Part shown: one piece after another, positions 24,461 to 33,667 of the stretch
How the letters are laid out: every line of letters starts with the position of its first letter
Position numbering within the stretch: position 1 is the first letter of the stretch
From: RUG754 sp964345365
GTDB taxonomy: Bacteria > Bacillota > Clostridia > Peptostreptococcales > Anaerovoracaceae
Length of the DNA stretch: 54,225 bases
Assembly (NCBI GenBank): GCA_964345365.1
Contig: CAYFQR010000003.1
Span: 1-54,225 of the forward strand
Direction of reading: 5' to 3'
The notes under the pieces: model-generated
What the model was told of the DNA's origin: nothing
The model's input: the letters and a program-made list of their open reading frames with translations, nothing else
The model's database searches: none
Made by a program: the position numbers and the translations under genes

Positions 24461-25573
24461 ATGAAATTCTCTTGTAGTCAAAATACTCTGGTAAAAGCAC
24501 TGAATACCGTTTCAAAGGCAGTTACCTCAAGAACTACCTTACCTATTTTGAAAGGAATAATGCTTTCAGTTGATGAAAACGGATATCTTACAATGTCCGC
24601 ATCCGATTTGGATATATCCATCGAAGAAAAAATAGAAGTAAGTGACTTTATAGCCGGTGAAATAGTTGTTCAGGCTAAACTTTTTTCCGATATAATAAGA
24701 AAACTTCCTTCAGGTATTGTTATTATTGAAGAAAATTCAGGAAATCTTGATATAAGGTGCGGAAGCTCTGAATTTAATATTGTAGGAAGCTCAGCTGATG
24801 AATTTCCGAGAATAAATATAGAAGAAGGTAATGAAAAAATAGTTTTTGATAAAGAAATATTAAAAGATATGATAAGAAAAACATCCTTTGCTGCATCTAT
24901 AGATGAAGCAAGAGGAGTTATTACCGGTATTCTTATAGAGCTTAAAGAAAAAAATATCAATATGGTATCATTGGACGGTTTCAGAATGGCTGTAACCAGA
25001 GAATCTATGATAAACGGAAAAGAAGACAATATTATTATTCCTGCAAGAATATTAAATGAAATAGCAAAGATAATAACAGAAACGGAAAGTGAGAAATCTG
25101 ATATAGATTTCTACATGGCGGACAGAAGAGCAATATTTATGATAGATAATATTAAAGTTGTAGCGAGACTTCTTGAAGGAGAATTTGTTAATTATGAGGA
25201 TATTCTTCCTAAGGAAAGTGCTATAAAAATAATTTGCAACAAAAACGATCTTCTTGAATCTATAGAAAGAGCTTCTCTTTTAGCAAAAGTAGGAAAAAAC
25301 AATCTTATTAAATTAGATATAAAAGAAAATATTTTAGAAATAACATCGAGATCGGAAGAAGGAAATGTAAAAGAAGAAATTATTATATCAAATGACGGGA
25401 AAAATCTTATAATAGGATTTAACAGTAAATATCTCATAGATGCTCTAAAAAATATAGATGAAGAGAATATATCAATGTATTTTAATACTCCGATAAGTCC
25501 GTGTTTGATTAAACCTATAGAGGGAGCAGGTTTTGAATACTTAGTACTACCTGTAAGAATAACTAATAATTAA
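24461..25573 (+). CDS. dnaN: DNA polymerase III beta sliding clamp
   Basis: 370 residues, normal clamp size. Starts MKFSCSQNTLVKALNTVSKAV with LPILKGIML, and ends with the conserved YLVLPVR region (PIEGAGFEYLVLPVRI), part of the partner-binding pocket. CGGAGGAA precedes the ATG. recF follows three bases after the stop. Confidence 0.97.
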   Translation: MKFSCSQNTLVKALNTVSKAVTSRTTLPILKGIMLSVDENGYLTMSASDLDISIEEKIEVSDFIAGEIVVQAKLFSDIIRKLPSGIVIIEENSGNLDIRCGSSEFNIVGSSADEFPRINIEEGNEKIVFDKEILKDMIRKTSFAASIDEARGVITGILIELKEKNINMVSLDGFRMAVTRESMINGKEDNIIIPARILNEIAKIITETESEKSDIDFYMADRRAIFMIDNIKVVARLLEGEFVNYEDILPKESAIKIICNKNDLLESIERASLLAKVGKNNLIKLDIKENILEITSRSEEGNVKEEIIISNDGKNLIIGFNSKYLIDALKNIDEENISMYFNTPISPCLIKPIEGAGFEYLVLPVRITNN

Positions 25574-25576
25574 ATT

Positions 25577-26707
25577 ATGTATATCAAAAATATTGAATTA
25601 AAAGACTTTCGTAACTACGAAAGTCTTTCATTAAAGTTTAATAAAAAAGTAAATCTTATCTTAGGTGCCAATGCTCAGGGGAAGACCAATCTTTTGGAGT
25701 CCATATATATGACATCAATCGGAAAGTCCTTTAGAACGAGCAAGGATGTGGAAATGATAAGATTTAATGCCGATTTTTCAAGAATTTATGTTGAAGCGGA
25801 AAAAGATGAAAGAGAAAAGACGGTTGAAATCATACTCATCAACAACTCAAAAAAGAGCATTAAAGTTGATGAAATTAAATTAAGAAAATCATCGGAACTC
25901 CTTGATAATATATATATAGTCATTTTTTCTCCGGAGGATATGAAAATTGTCAAAGATGAGCCTGAAAAGCGCAGGAAATTTATAGATAAAGAATTATGTC
26001 AGATAAAACCGTCGTATTATAACAATCTCTACTCGTACAAAAAAATCCTTCAAGAGAGAAATGCCTATCTAAAGAATATTTCAATAGATTTGATGATGAT
26101 GGATGTGTGGAACGAAAAACTCGCCAATTACGGAGCGGATATAATTCATCAGAGAAAAGACTTTATAGATAAATTAAAAATATCGAGCTCCGAAATTCAT
26201 AAAAAAATAACCAACGAAAAAGAAAAACTTATAATAGATTATGCTCCTGATATAAAATACGTGGAAGACAGGAAACAACAAAGGACAAATTTTAAGAAAA
26301 TACTCGACGAAAACATAGATAATGATATAAAAAACAGAAACACATCAAGAGGGCCGCATAGAGATGACCTTGATTTCACGATAATATCGGGCGAGAATTC
26401 CATAGACGCGAGAAAATACGGTTCGCAGGGGCAACAGAGAACAGCCGCACTCTCACTTAAATTGGCTGAGATAGATATTATAAAGAGAGAAACCGGCGAA
26501 GACCCTATACTCCTACTTGATGATGTTATGAGCGAACTCGATATAGAGAGACAGGAATTCCTTGTTAAAGCTCTTTTGTCAAATCAACTTTTTATAACAA
26601 CTACCGAGATTCCTGAAAGTCTTTCAAATGCCTTTCCGGAAGCGACAAAATTTCACATAAAAAACGGGGAGATACTAAAAAAAACATCGGAAAAAATTAA
26701 TATATAA
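25577..26707 (+). CDS. recF: DNA replication and repair protein RecF
   Basis: 376 residues. SMC-like ATPase with Walker A GANAQGKTNLLESIYM, signature region YGSQGQQRTAALSLKLAE and Walker B DPILLLDDVMSELD. Helps load RecA at gaps. Directly after dnaN; the small S4-domain gene (yaaA) that often sits between dnaN and recF is absent. Ends with a T-rich tract and a terminator 115 bp later. Confidence 0.96.
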   Translation: MYIKNIELKDFRNYESLSLKFNKKVNLILGANAQGKTNLLESIYMTSIGKSFRTSKDVEMIRFNADFSRIYVEAEKDEREKTVEIILINNSKKSIKVDEIKLRKSSELLDNIYIVIFSPEDMKIVKDEPEKRRKFIDKELCQIKPSYYNNLYSYKKILQERNAYLKNISIDLMMMDVWNEKLANYGADIIHQRKDFIDKLKISSSEIHKKITNEKEKLIIDYAPDIKYVEDRKQQRTNFKKILDENIDNDIKNRNTSRGPHRDDLDFTIISGENSIDARKYGSQGQQRTAALSLKLAEIDIIKRETGEDPILLLDDVMSELDIERQEFLVKALLSNQLFITTTEIPESLSNAFPEATKFHIKNGEILKKTSEKINI

Positions 26708-26821
26708 AAGACAATAAATATTTTTGTTGAAAAAGTTAAATATACAGAAAAGAATGTCGATAATAAAAGCAGAAAAATATATGATAGTTATATCTTATGT
26801 ATTTCCCGTGATTTTAGATTA

Positions 26822-26848
26822 AAAACTCGCCTCAGGGCGAGTTTTTTG
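26822..26848 (+). terminator. Intrinsic terminator after recF
   Basis: AACTCGCC-tcag-GGCGAGTT stem followed by TTTT. Ends the dnaA-dnaN-recF transcript. Confidence 0.85.
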
Positions 26849-26886
26849 CTATGTTTAATATTAAATGATAAAAAGCCATTATTTTG

Positions 26887-26915
26887 TTGAAATAAACGAA
26901 AATTTATGTTAGAAT
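26887..26915 (+). promoter_or_regulatory. gyrBA promoter
   Basis: TTGAAA and TAGAAT separated by 17 bp, ending about 60 bp before the gyrB ATG. Confidence 0.6.
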
Positions 26916-26977
26916 AATCCATGTATGATTATCGGATAGTCATACTGAAAAAAGGATATATTTTTAGGAGAAAGTTG

Positions 26978-28906
26978 ATGAGTTTAGAAGAAAAAATAAA
27001 CGACCGATACGGTGCGGAACAAATACAGGTTTTAGAAGGACTTGAAGCCGTCAGAAAAAGACCCGGAATGTATATCGGAAGCACCGGGCCGAGAGGTCTT
27101 CACCATTTGGTCTATGAGATAGTGGATAACAGCATTGATGAAGCCTTGGCGGGTTATTGCAAAAACATCACCGTAACAATTCAGGAAGACAATTCCATAA
27201 AGGTTGAAGACGACGGCAGAGGAATGCCGGTCGATAAACACCCTAAATTAGGAATACCGGCTGTGGAGGTAATTCATACCATGCTCCATGCAGGCGGTAA
27301 ATTCGGGGGCGGGGGATATAAGGTTTCCGGAGGTCTTCACGGAGTCGGCGCATCGGTAGTAAACGCGCTTTCATGTAATATGACCGTAGAAATCAAGAGA
27401 GACGGCAATATATACCGTCAAGCCTACCAAAAGGGAAAGACCGCCACTCCGCTTGAATTTGTCGGAGAAGCCCCGAGAGGAAAGAGCGGCTCAAGAACAA
27501 TATTCTGGCCGGATCCTGATATATTCGAGACGATAGTTTTCGATTTTGAGATAATTCAGCATCGCTTAAGAGAAATGGCGTTTCTCAATAAGGGTATCAA
27601 GATAAGCCTCAAAGATGAACGACCGGGCCGCAAGAGAAGCGAAACATTTCACTACGAAGGCGGAATCAGGGAAATGGTCAAATACCAGAACCAAAACAAA
27701 GATTCCGTACACGATGAAGTAATATATTTTGAAATAATAAGAGAAAAATACGAGCTCGAAGTGGCCATGCAATATACCACAAGCTACAGCGAGCTTATTT
27801 TAGGTTACGCAAATAACATCAATACTACGGACGGCGGAACCCACCTTATCGGCTTCAAGTCGGCACTGACGAGAGCCTTTAACGACTATGCCAGGAGGAC
27901 GAAAATTCTTAAAGACAATGACGAATCGCTTACCGGAGATGACGTCAGAGAAGGGCTCACCGCTGTAGTGTCGGTCAAGCTCACAGAACCGGAATTCGAG
28001 GGGCAGACTAAAGCGAAGCTCGGAAACCCTGAGGTGAGGGGCTTCGTAGAAACATCGACTAACGACAATTTGATGGCCTTCTTAGAGCAGAATCCGACCC
28101 AAGCGAGAAATATATTGGATAAATGTATCAGAGCCGCACGAGCAAGGGAAGCGGCGAGAAAAGCGAGAGACCTCACAAGAAGAAAAGGCGCGCTCGACAG
28201 CTATTCGCTTCCGGGCAAGCTTGCCGATTGCTCCGAGAAAAATCCTGAATTATCAGAGATTTTCCTCGTCGAAGGAGACTCCGCAGGCGGTTCCGCAAAA
28301 GACGGAAGAGACAGAAAGAGACAGGCTATACTTCCTTTAAGAGGTAAAATCTTAAACGTAGAAAAAGCCAGACTCGACAAGATACTTAATTCCGAAGAAA
28401 TCAAAAATATGATAACCGCCTTCGGCTGCGGTATCGGAAGCGATTTCGACATAAGTAAACTCAGATATCACAAGATAATAATCATGACGGATGCCGACGT
28501 AGACGGTGCACATATCAGGACGCTGCTTTTGACGTTCTTCTACAGATATATGAAACCGCTTGTTGAGGGCGGATATATCTATGCGGCTCAGCCGCCTCTT
28601 TTCAGAATCAAAAAAGGCAAAGATATATGGTATACATATTCCGACTACGAACAGGAAAATAAATTGGCGGAAATCGCCGACCTTCCGGGCAAACTTGAGA
28701 TTCAGAGATATAAGGGCTTAGGAGAGATGGATGCTCATCAACTTTGGGAAACCACGATGGACTACAAGAACAGAACCCTCATTCAGATAGCACTTGAAGA
28801 CAGCGCTGCTGCAGATGAAATTTTCACAACTCTGATGGGCGATAAAGTACCGCCGAGAAAAAAATTCATCGAAGACAATGCGCAGTACGCGACGATAGAC
28901 GCTTAA
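26978..28906 (+). CDS. gyrB: DNA gyrase subunit B
   Basis: 642 residues: GHKL ATPase with EGLEAVRKRPGMYIG, VDNSIDEALAG, DDGRGMPV and GGLHGVGASVVNAL; transducer domain; TOPRIM with LVEGDSAGGSAK and DADVDGAHIRTLLLTFF; C-terminal AAQPPLFRIKKGK and RYKGLGEMD. Supplies negative supercoiling with GyrA. Start chosen at 26978 (AGGAG upstream) rather than the frame opening at 26921. gyrA follows after 16 bp. Confidence 0.97.
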   Translation: MSLEEKINDRYGAEQIQVLEGLEAVRKRPGMYIGSTGPRGLHHLVYEIVDNSIDEALAGYCKNITVTIQEDNSIKVEDDGRGMPVDKHPKLGIPAVEVIHTMLHAGGKFGGGGYKVSGGLHGVGASVVNALSCNMTVEIKRDGNIYRQAYQKGKTATPLEFVGEAPRGKSGSRTIFWPDPDIFETIVFDFEIIQHRLREMAFLNKGIKISLKDERPGRKRSETFHYEGGIREMVKYQNQNKDSVHDEVIYFEIIREKYELEVAMQYTTSYSELILGYANNINTTDGGTHLIGFKSALTRAFNDYARRTKILKDNDESLTGDDVREGLTAVVSVKLTEPEFEGQTKAKLGNPEVRGFVETSTNDNLMAFLEQNPTQARNILDKCIRAARAREAARKARDLTRRKGALDSYSLPGKLADCSEKNPELSEIFLVEGDSAGGSAKDGRDRKRQAILPLRGKILNVEKARLDKILNSEEIKNMITAFGCGIGSDFDISKLRYHKIIIMTDADVDGAHIRTLLLTFFYRYMKPLVEGGYIYAAQPPLFRIKKGKDIWYTYSDYEQENKLAEIADLPGKLEIQRYKGLGEMDAHQLWETTMDYKNRTLIQIALEDSAAADEIFTTLMGDKVPPRKKFIEDNAQYATIDA

Positions 28907-28922
28907 ATGAAGGAGGGCGACA

Positions 28923-31442
28923 ATGACTACATTTTTTGAAGATTCAAAGATGATCCAACATGAAATATACGACGAAATGAAAAAAAGCTACATAGACTAT
29001 GCTATGTCGGTTATCGTTTCGCGTGCCCTGCCGGATGCGAGAGACGGGCTTAAACCCGTTCATAGAAGAATCCTGTACGGCATGAACGAGCTCGGAATCG
29101 TGCCTAACCAACCGCACAAAAAAAGTGCGCGTATAGTCGGCGAAGTAATGGGTAAGTATCATCCTCACGGTGATTCGTCTATTTACGATGCGATGGTAAG
29201 GCTTGCACAGCAATGGAATATGCGCTATCTCATGGTTGACGGACACGGTAACTTCGGTTCGGTCGACGGAGACGGCGCCGCCGCATCGAGATATACCGAA
29301 GCGAGAATGACACAATTCTCTCTCGAGATGCTGAAAGATATTGACAAGGATACAGTTGACTTCGTTCCCAACTATGACGGAGAAGAAACGGAACCCGTTG
29401 TCCTTCCGTCAAGAGTGCCGAACCTTTTAATAAACGGCTCGAACGGTATTGCGGTAGGAATGGCTACCTCCATACCTCCGCACAACCTGACGGACACGAT
29501 AGATGCATGTGTCAAGGTAATAGACAACCCCGAATGCTCCATAGAAGACCTCATCAAAATAATTAAGGCTCCGGACTTCCCTACGGGCGGCATCATTTAC
29601 GGCACCGCGGGCGCCAAAGAAGCGTATCGCACGGGACAAGGCAGGGTAACAGTGAGAGCAGTTGCAACCATCGAAGAGGGAAGCAAAGGCAAACAGCATA
29701 TTATCGTAACCGAAATACCTTATCAGGTAAACAAGGCCACCCTCGTTCAAAAAATAGCCGAAATGGTTAAGGATAAACAGCTCGACGGCATATCCGATAT
29801 CAGAGACGAGTCCTCAAGAGAGGGTACGAGGATAGTCGTAGAGTTAAAAAAAGATGCCAATGCTCAGATAATCTTAAACAGACTGTATAAGCATACTCAG
29901 ATGCAGGCAAACATCTCCATGATAATGCTCGCAATTGACGAAGGCAGACCGAAAGTATTAAACATAAGAGAAATAATCGATATATACCTTAAACATCAGA
30001 GAGAGGTTGTCACGAGGAGAACCGAATTTGACAAAAGAAAGGCGGAGGCGAGAGCACATATCTTAGAAGGATATCTTATCGCACTCGACAACATCGATGA
30101 AATAATCAGAATAATCAGAAGCTCATATGACGATGCACAGCAGAAACTGATGGAAAGGTTCGGACTCTCCGAAATCCAGTCAAAAGCAATTCTCGACATG
30201 CAGCTCAGAAGGCTTCAAGGACTCGAGAGAGAAAAAATAACCGCAGAGTACGAAGAGCTTCAGAAGAAGATAGCTTACTATGCTTCTCTTCTTGCGGACA
30301 TCAATCTCTTAATGGGAGTTATCAAGGACGAGCTTTTAGAAATTAAGCAGAAATGGGGAGACAAGAGAAAATCTCTTATCAAATATGATGATGCCGAAAT
30401 AGATGAGGAAGACCTCATCCATGAAGAAGACATCTGCATCACACTCACGCATCTCGGATATGCGAAGAGGGTTCCGGCGGACAAATACAGAGCCCAGAAG
30501 AGAGGCGGCAAAGGCATAACCGGTATTACGACGCGTGAAAACGACTTCGTAAAGCAGATGATAATGTGCTCGACTCACGATAAGCTTCTTTTCTTTACGA
30601 ACTTCGGCAAAGTTCACATGATAAAAGCCTACGAGATACCGGAGGGTTCACGCACCGCCAAGGGAATACCTATCGTTAACTTCATAAGCCTCATGTCAAC
30701 GGAGAGAGTAACCGCGGTAATCAGGCTCGATGAATCAAAAGAGAACCAGTATCTGATATCCGTAACCAAGCAGGGAACCATTAAGAAGACCGAGCTTACC
30801 GAGTTCATTACGAACCGCAAGACCGGACTGATTGCAATGAAACTCAAAGAGGGCGACGAGCTTATCGGAGTTAAGCAGACCACGGGCTCAAACAACGTAA
30901 TAATCGTTACCCGTGAGGGAAAATGCATCTGCTTCTCGGAAGACGATGTAAGACCTATGGGAAGAATAGCCGGCGGAGTCAGAGCCATCAAGCTTGACAA
31001 AACGGACGAAGTCGTATCTATGGAGCTCGTAGAAAAAGACCAGGAGCTTATGGTTGTAACCAAAAAAGGCTTCGGTAAACGTACGCGAGCAAAAGACTAT
31101 AAGATACAGGTTCGCGGCGGCAAGGGACTTCTCACCTATGACAAGGCAAAATTCAAAAAGACCGGCGAACTCATCGGAGCAATCGTTGTAGACGATGACG
31201 ATGATGTTATGCTCATAAATTCCGACGGCATCATAATCCGCGTACCTGCGAAGGAAGTATCAAGGCTCGGCAGAGCTACGCAGGGAGTCAAGATAATGAA
31301 CGTCGGCGACGATGTAGATATTATTGCGATAAGCAAAGTAGCAAGAGAAGAAGACGAAGAAGGAGATGAACCTGATAATTTTGAGGAAACAGAGCAAAAA
31401 GAGCGGGAAGACTCGGATGATCAGGAACAGATGGAACTGTAA
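28923..31442 (+). CDS. gyrA: DNA gyrase subunit A
   Basis: 839 residues. Contains SYIDYAMSVIVSRALPDARDGLKPVHRRILYGM, the catalytic-Tyr region AASRYTEARMT and the QRRGGKG GyrA-box (residues read A-Q-K-R-G-G-K-G), distinguishing it from ParC, followed by beta-pinwheel blades. Quinolone-region positions read G-D-S-S-I-Y-D. Ends with an acidic tail. GAAGGAGG precedes the ATG. The stop overlaps the next ATG by one base (TAATG). Confidence 0.96.
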   Translation: MTTFFEDSKMIQHEIYDEMKKSYIDYAMSVIVSRALPDARDGLKPVHRRILYGMNELGIVPNQPHKKSARIVGEVMGKYHPHGDSSIYDAMVRLAQQWNMRYLMVDGHGNFGSVDGDGAAASRYTEARMTQFSLEMLKDIDKDTVDFVPNYDGEETEPVVLPSRVPNLLINGSNGIAVGMATSIPPHNLTDTIDACVKVIDNPECSIEDLIKIIKAPDFPTGGIIYGTAGAKEAYRTGQGRVTVRAVATIEEGSKGKQHIIVTEIPYQVNKATLVQKIAEMVKDKQLDGISDIRDESSREGTRIVVELKKDANAQIILNRLYKHTQMQANISMIMLAIDEGRPKVLNIREIIDIYLKHQREVVTRRTEFDKRKAEARAHILEGYLIALDNIDEIIRIIRSSYDDAQQKLMERFGLSEIQSKAILDMQLRRLQGLEREKITAEYEELQKKIAYYASLLADINLLMGVIKDELLEIKQKWGDKRKSLIKYDDAEIDEEDLIHEEDICITLTHLGYAKRVPADKYRAQKRGGKGITGITTRENDFVKQMIMCSTHDKLLFFTNFGKVHMIKAYEIPEGSRTAKGIPIVNFISLMSTERVTAVIRLDESKENQYLISVTKQGTIKKTELTEFITNRKTGLIAMKLKEGDELIGVKQTTGSNNVIIVTREGKCICFSEDDVRPMGRIAGGVRAIKLDKTDEVVSMELVEKDQELMVVTKKGFGKRTRAKDYKIQVRGGKGLLTYDKAKFKKTGELIGAIVVDDDDDVMLINSDGIIIRVPAKEVSRLGRATQGVKIMNVGDDVDIIAISKVAREEDEEGDEPDNFEETEQKEREDSDDQEQMEL

Positions 31443-31840
31443 TGGCGGAGAGAGTTAAAATTACGATTCCGGGCAATCCGGAATATCTGACAATGGTAAG
31501 ACTGGCTATAGGTTCTATCGCTGCTAATGAAGGCTTCGACATGGAGGCCATTGAAGACATCAAAACAGCGGTGACAGAAGCCTGCATGGTTTCCTATTGC
31601 CACAAACTTGACGGTTACGCAAGAGAGTACACCGTCTGCTGCGACATCGATGAAGACAAACTTTCATTCACGATAGAAGCATCGCTTAAGGACAAGATTC
31701 CTAAATTCACTAAAAGGTGTCTGGATTGTCCGGACGAAGGAGAAATCGGCTTAAATCTTATAGATACTCTTATGGACGAATTTAAGACAGACTGGGATGA
31801 CGATAAGAGGATGATGAAATTGGTTAAACTTAAAAAATGA
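31442..31840 (+). CDS. RsbW-like anti-sigma factor with degenerate ATP site
   Basis: 132 residues resembling serine-kinase anti-sigma factors of the RsbW/SpoIIAB family: an N-terminal NPEYLTMVRLAIGSIAANEGF, EDIKTAVTEAC, and a C-terminal IGLNLIDTLMDEF. The N-box usually reads E-A-C-x-N; here the Asn position is Val (EACMVSYCH). The D-x-G-x-G motif expected after the next strand is not present. It probably binds the sigma factor encoded next (ATGA overlap), but may not hydrolyse ATP or phosphorylate an RsbV. No rsbV gene is nearby. Confidence 0.72.
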   Translation: MAERVKITIPGNPEYLTMVRLAIGSIAANEGFDMEAIEDIKTAVTEACMVSYCHKLDGYAREYTVCCDIDEDKLSFTIEASLKDKIPKFTKRCLDCPDEGEIGLNLIDTLMDEFKTDWDDDKRMMKLVKLKK

Positions 31841-32526
31841 CAAATCTCGAAAAGCGCAACGAGATGGTAGAATCCCATCTCTATATGATTGACATCCTAA
31901 TACGAAAATATCTCGGTAAGGGCGTAGAATACGATGATCTATATCAGGTTGCCGCCCTTGCGCTTGTCAATGCAGCTGAAAGATTTGACCCTGCAAGGGG
32001 ATACGAGTTTAAGACATTCGCCACACCGACAATATTAGGAGAGATAAAGAAACACTTCAGAGATAAGGAGTGGAGCCTTAGGGTGCCGAGAAGGTTAAAA
32101 GAAATTGCCGGAAAAGTAAAAGAGGCGGATGACGCACTCCAACTCGAACTCGGCAGAAGCCCTAACGTCGAGGAACTTTCCGAGAGGACAGGTTTCTCGC
32201 AGGAGGACATAATTCAAGCGGTCGAAGGCGCCAAAGCCTACGGCACATATTCGCTTGAAGCAAGTGTTGATGAGCAGGATGAAAGCAAGTCACTCGAAAA
32301 ATTTCTCGGATTTGAAGATATGGGATACGAGAGAATAGAGATTTTGGAAATAATCTCAAAAGTGCTCGGAGAGATGTCCGACACCAATCGATTCATCTTC
32401 AGACGAAGATTCATCGAGAACCGCTCCCAAGCCGAGATAGCAAAAGAGCTCGGCGTATCACAGATGACGGTGTCCAGAAACGAGAAAGCGATAATAAAAA
32501 AATTCAGAGAAGAGGTACAGCATTAA
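31837..32526 (+). CDS. SigB/SigF-family RNA polymerase sigma factor
   Basis: 229 residues with region 2 (YLGKGVEYDDLYQVAALALVNAAERFDPARGYEFKTFA as separate conserved blocks), the SigB-like ILGEIKKHFRDKEWSLRVPRR, region 3 (GRSPNVEELSERTG) and region 4 HTH (RSQAEIAKELGVSQMTVSR). Overlaps the RsbW-like gene by ATGA, the usual anti-sigma/sigma pairing. Regulon unknown. trpS starts on the base after its stop. Confidence 0.88.
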   Translation: MTNLEKRNEMVESHLYMIDILIRKYLGKGVEYDDLYQVAALALVNAAERFDPARGYEFKTFATPTILGEIKKHFRDKEWSLRVPRRLKEIAGKVKEADDALQLELGRSPNVEELSERTGFSQEDIIQAVEGAKAYGTYSLEASVDEQDESKSLEKFLGFEDMGYERIEILEIISKVLGEMSDTNRFIFRRRFIENRSQAEIAKELGVSQMTVSRNEKAIIKKFREEVQH

Positions 32527-33519
32527 ATGAAAAGAGTTTTTTCAGGAGTACAGCCCACGGGCAATATACACTTAGGGAACTATCTCGGAGCACTCATTCA
32601 GTTCGTGGAGCTTCAGGAAGACCACGAATGCATATACTGCATAGTCGACGAACACGCGATTACGGTACAGCAGGACCCGAAAGAACTGAGGGAACATATA
32701 CTTGACGTTGCGGCACTCTACATGGCAATAGGAGTAGACCCTAAAAAATCAATCGTATTTGTACAATCACAGGTTCCGGGACACGCGGAGCTCGGCTGGA
32801 TACTTAACTGCTGCTCCAATACGGGCGAGCTTTTCAGAATGACCCAATTCAAGTCAAAGGCCGGAAACAAAGAATCAGTAGGCACGGGGCTTCTGACTTA
32901 CCCCGTTCTTATGGCAGCGGACATACTCCTCTATGATACTGATATAGTTCCTGTCGGCAACGACCAGAAACAGCACATAGAACTTACAAGAGATCTTGCC
33001 ATCAGAGTAAACCACAGATACGGAGAAAAAACCTTCGTAGTCCCGGACGGTAGATTTATGAAGTCGGGGGCGAGGATAATGGCACTCGACGACCCTACAC
33101 AGAAGATGTCAAAGTCCGCCGAGAACATTCACTCGCGCATATCGCTTTTAGACGATGCGAATAAGATTAAAAAATCCATAATGAAAGCGACGACGGATTC
33201 GGACGGAATCGTTAAATTTGATGTAGAGAATAAGCCGGGAATCAGTAACCTGCTCTCAATTTACAGTACACTTTCGGGAATACCGATACCTGAGCTTGAA
33301 ACGAAATATGAGGATAAGGGCTACGGAGACTTCAAAAAAGACCTTGTAGAAGTAACGGTGAATGCCCTTGAGCCGATTCAGGCAAAATATTCCGAAATCA
33401 GACAATCGAAAGAACTGATAGAGGCTCTTAATTCAGGTGCCGACAGAGCAAACGAAATAGCCAAAAATACACTAAAGAGAGTCAGAGACGCTTTCGGCCT
33501 CGGAATCGGGGAAAGATAG
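32527..33519 (+). CDS. trpS: Tryptophanyl-tRNA synthetase
   Basis: 330 residues, class I synthetase. HIGH motif in SGVQPTGNIHLGNYLGA, YPVLMAADILLYD, VGNDQKQHIELTRD and KMSKS in DPTQKMSKSAENI. Charges tRNA-Trp. Fused transcriptionally to the sigma factor gene (zero-base gap) and ends before a bidirectional terminator. Confidence 0.97.
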   Translation: MKRVFSGVQPTGNIHLGNYLGALIQFVELQEDHECIYCIVDEHAITVQQDPKELREHILDVAALYMAIGVDPKKSIVFVQSQVPGHAELGWILNCCSNTGELFRMTQFKSKAGNKESVGTGLLTYPVLMAADILLYDTDIVPVGNDQKQHIELTRDLAIRVNHRYGEKTFVVPDGRFMKSGARIMALDDPTQKMSKSAENIHSRISLLDDANKIKKSIMKATTDSDGIVKFDVENKPGISNLLSIYSTLSGIPIPELETKYEDKGYGDFKKDLVEVTVNALEPIQAKYSEIRQSKELIEALNSGADRANEIAKNTLKRVRDAFGLGIGER

Positions 33520-33587
33520 CGTTTCAAAAGACGAAAAACGATAGTAGAAACTGAATAACCATGAAAATTTTGTTTTCTCACAAAAAC

Positions 33588-33629
33588 AAAACCCCGTTTC
33601 CCAATGAAAGTTGAGGTGAGCGGGGTTTT
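33588..33629. terminator. Bidirectional terminator between trpS and the AGCS gene
   Basis: AAAACCCCG and CGGGGTTTT arms enclose a 24-nt loop. Both strands have suitable A/T tracts between convergent genes. Confidence 0.7.
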
Positions 33630-33667
33630 GAGATTTTAACCGATAATCAAGTAAGCATTTAATGATA

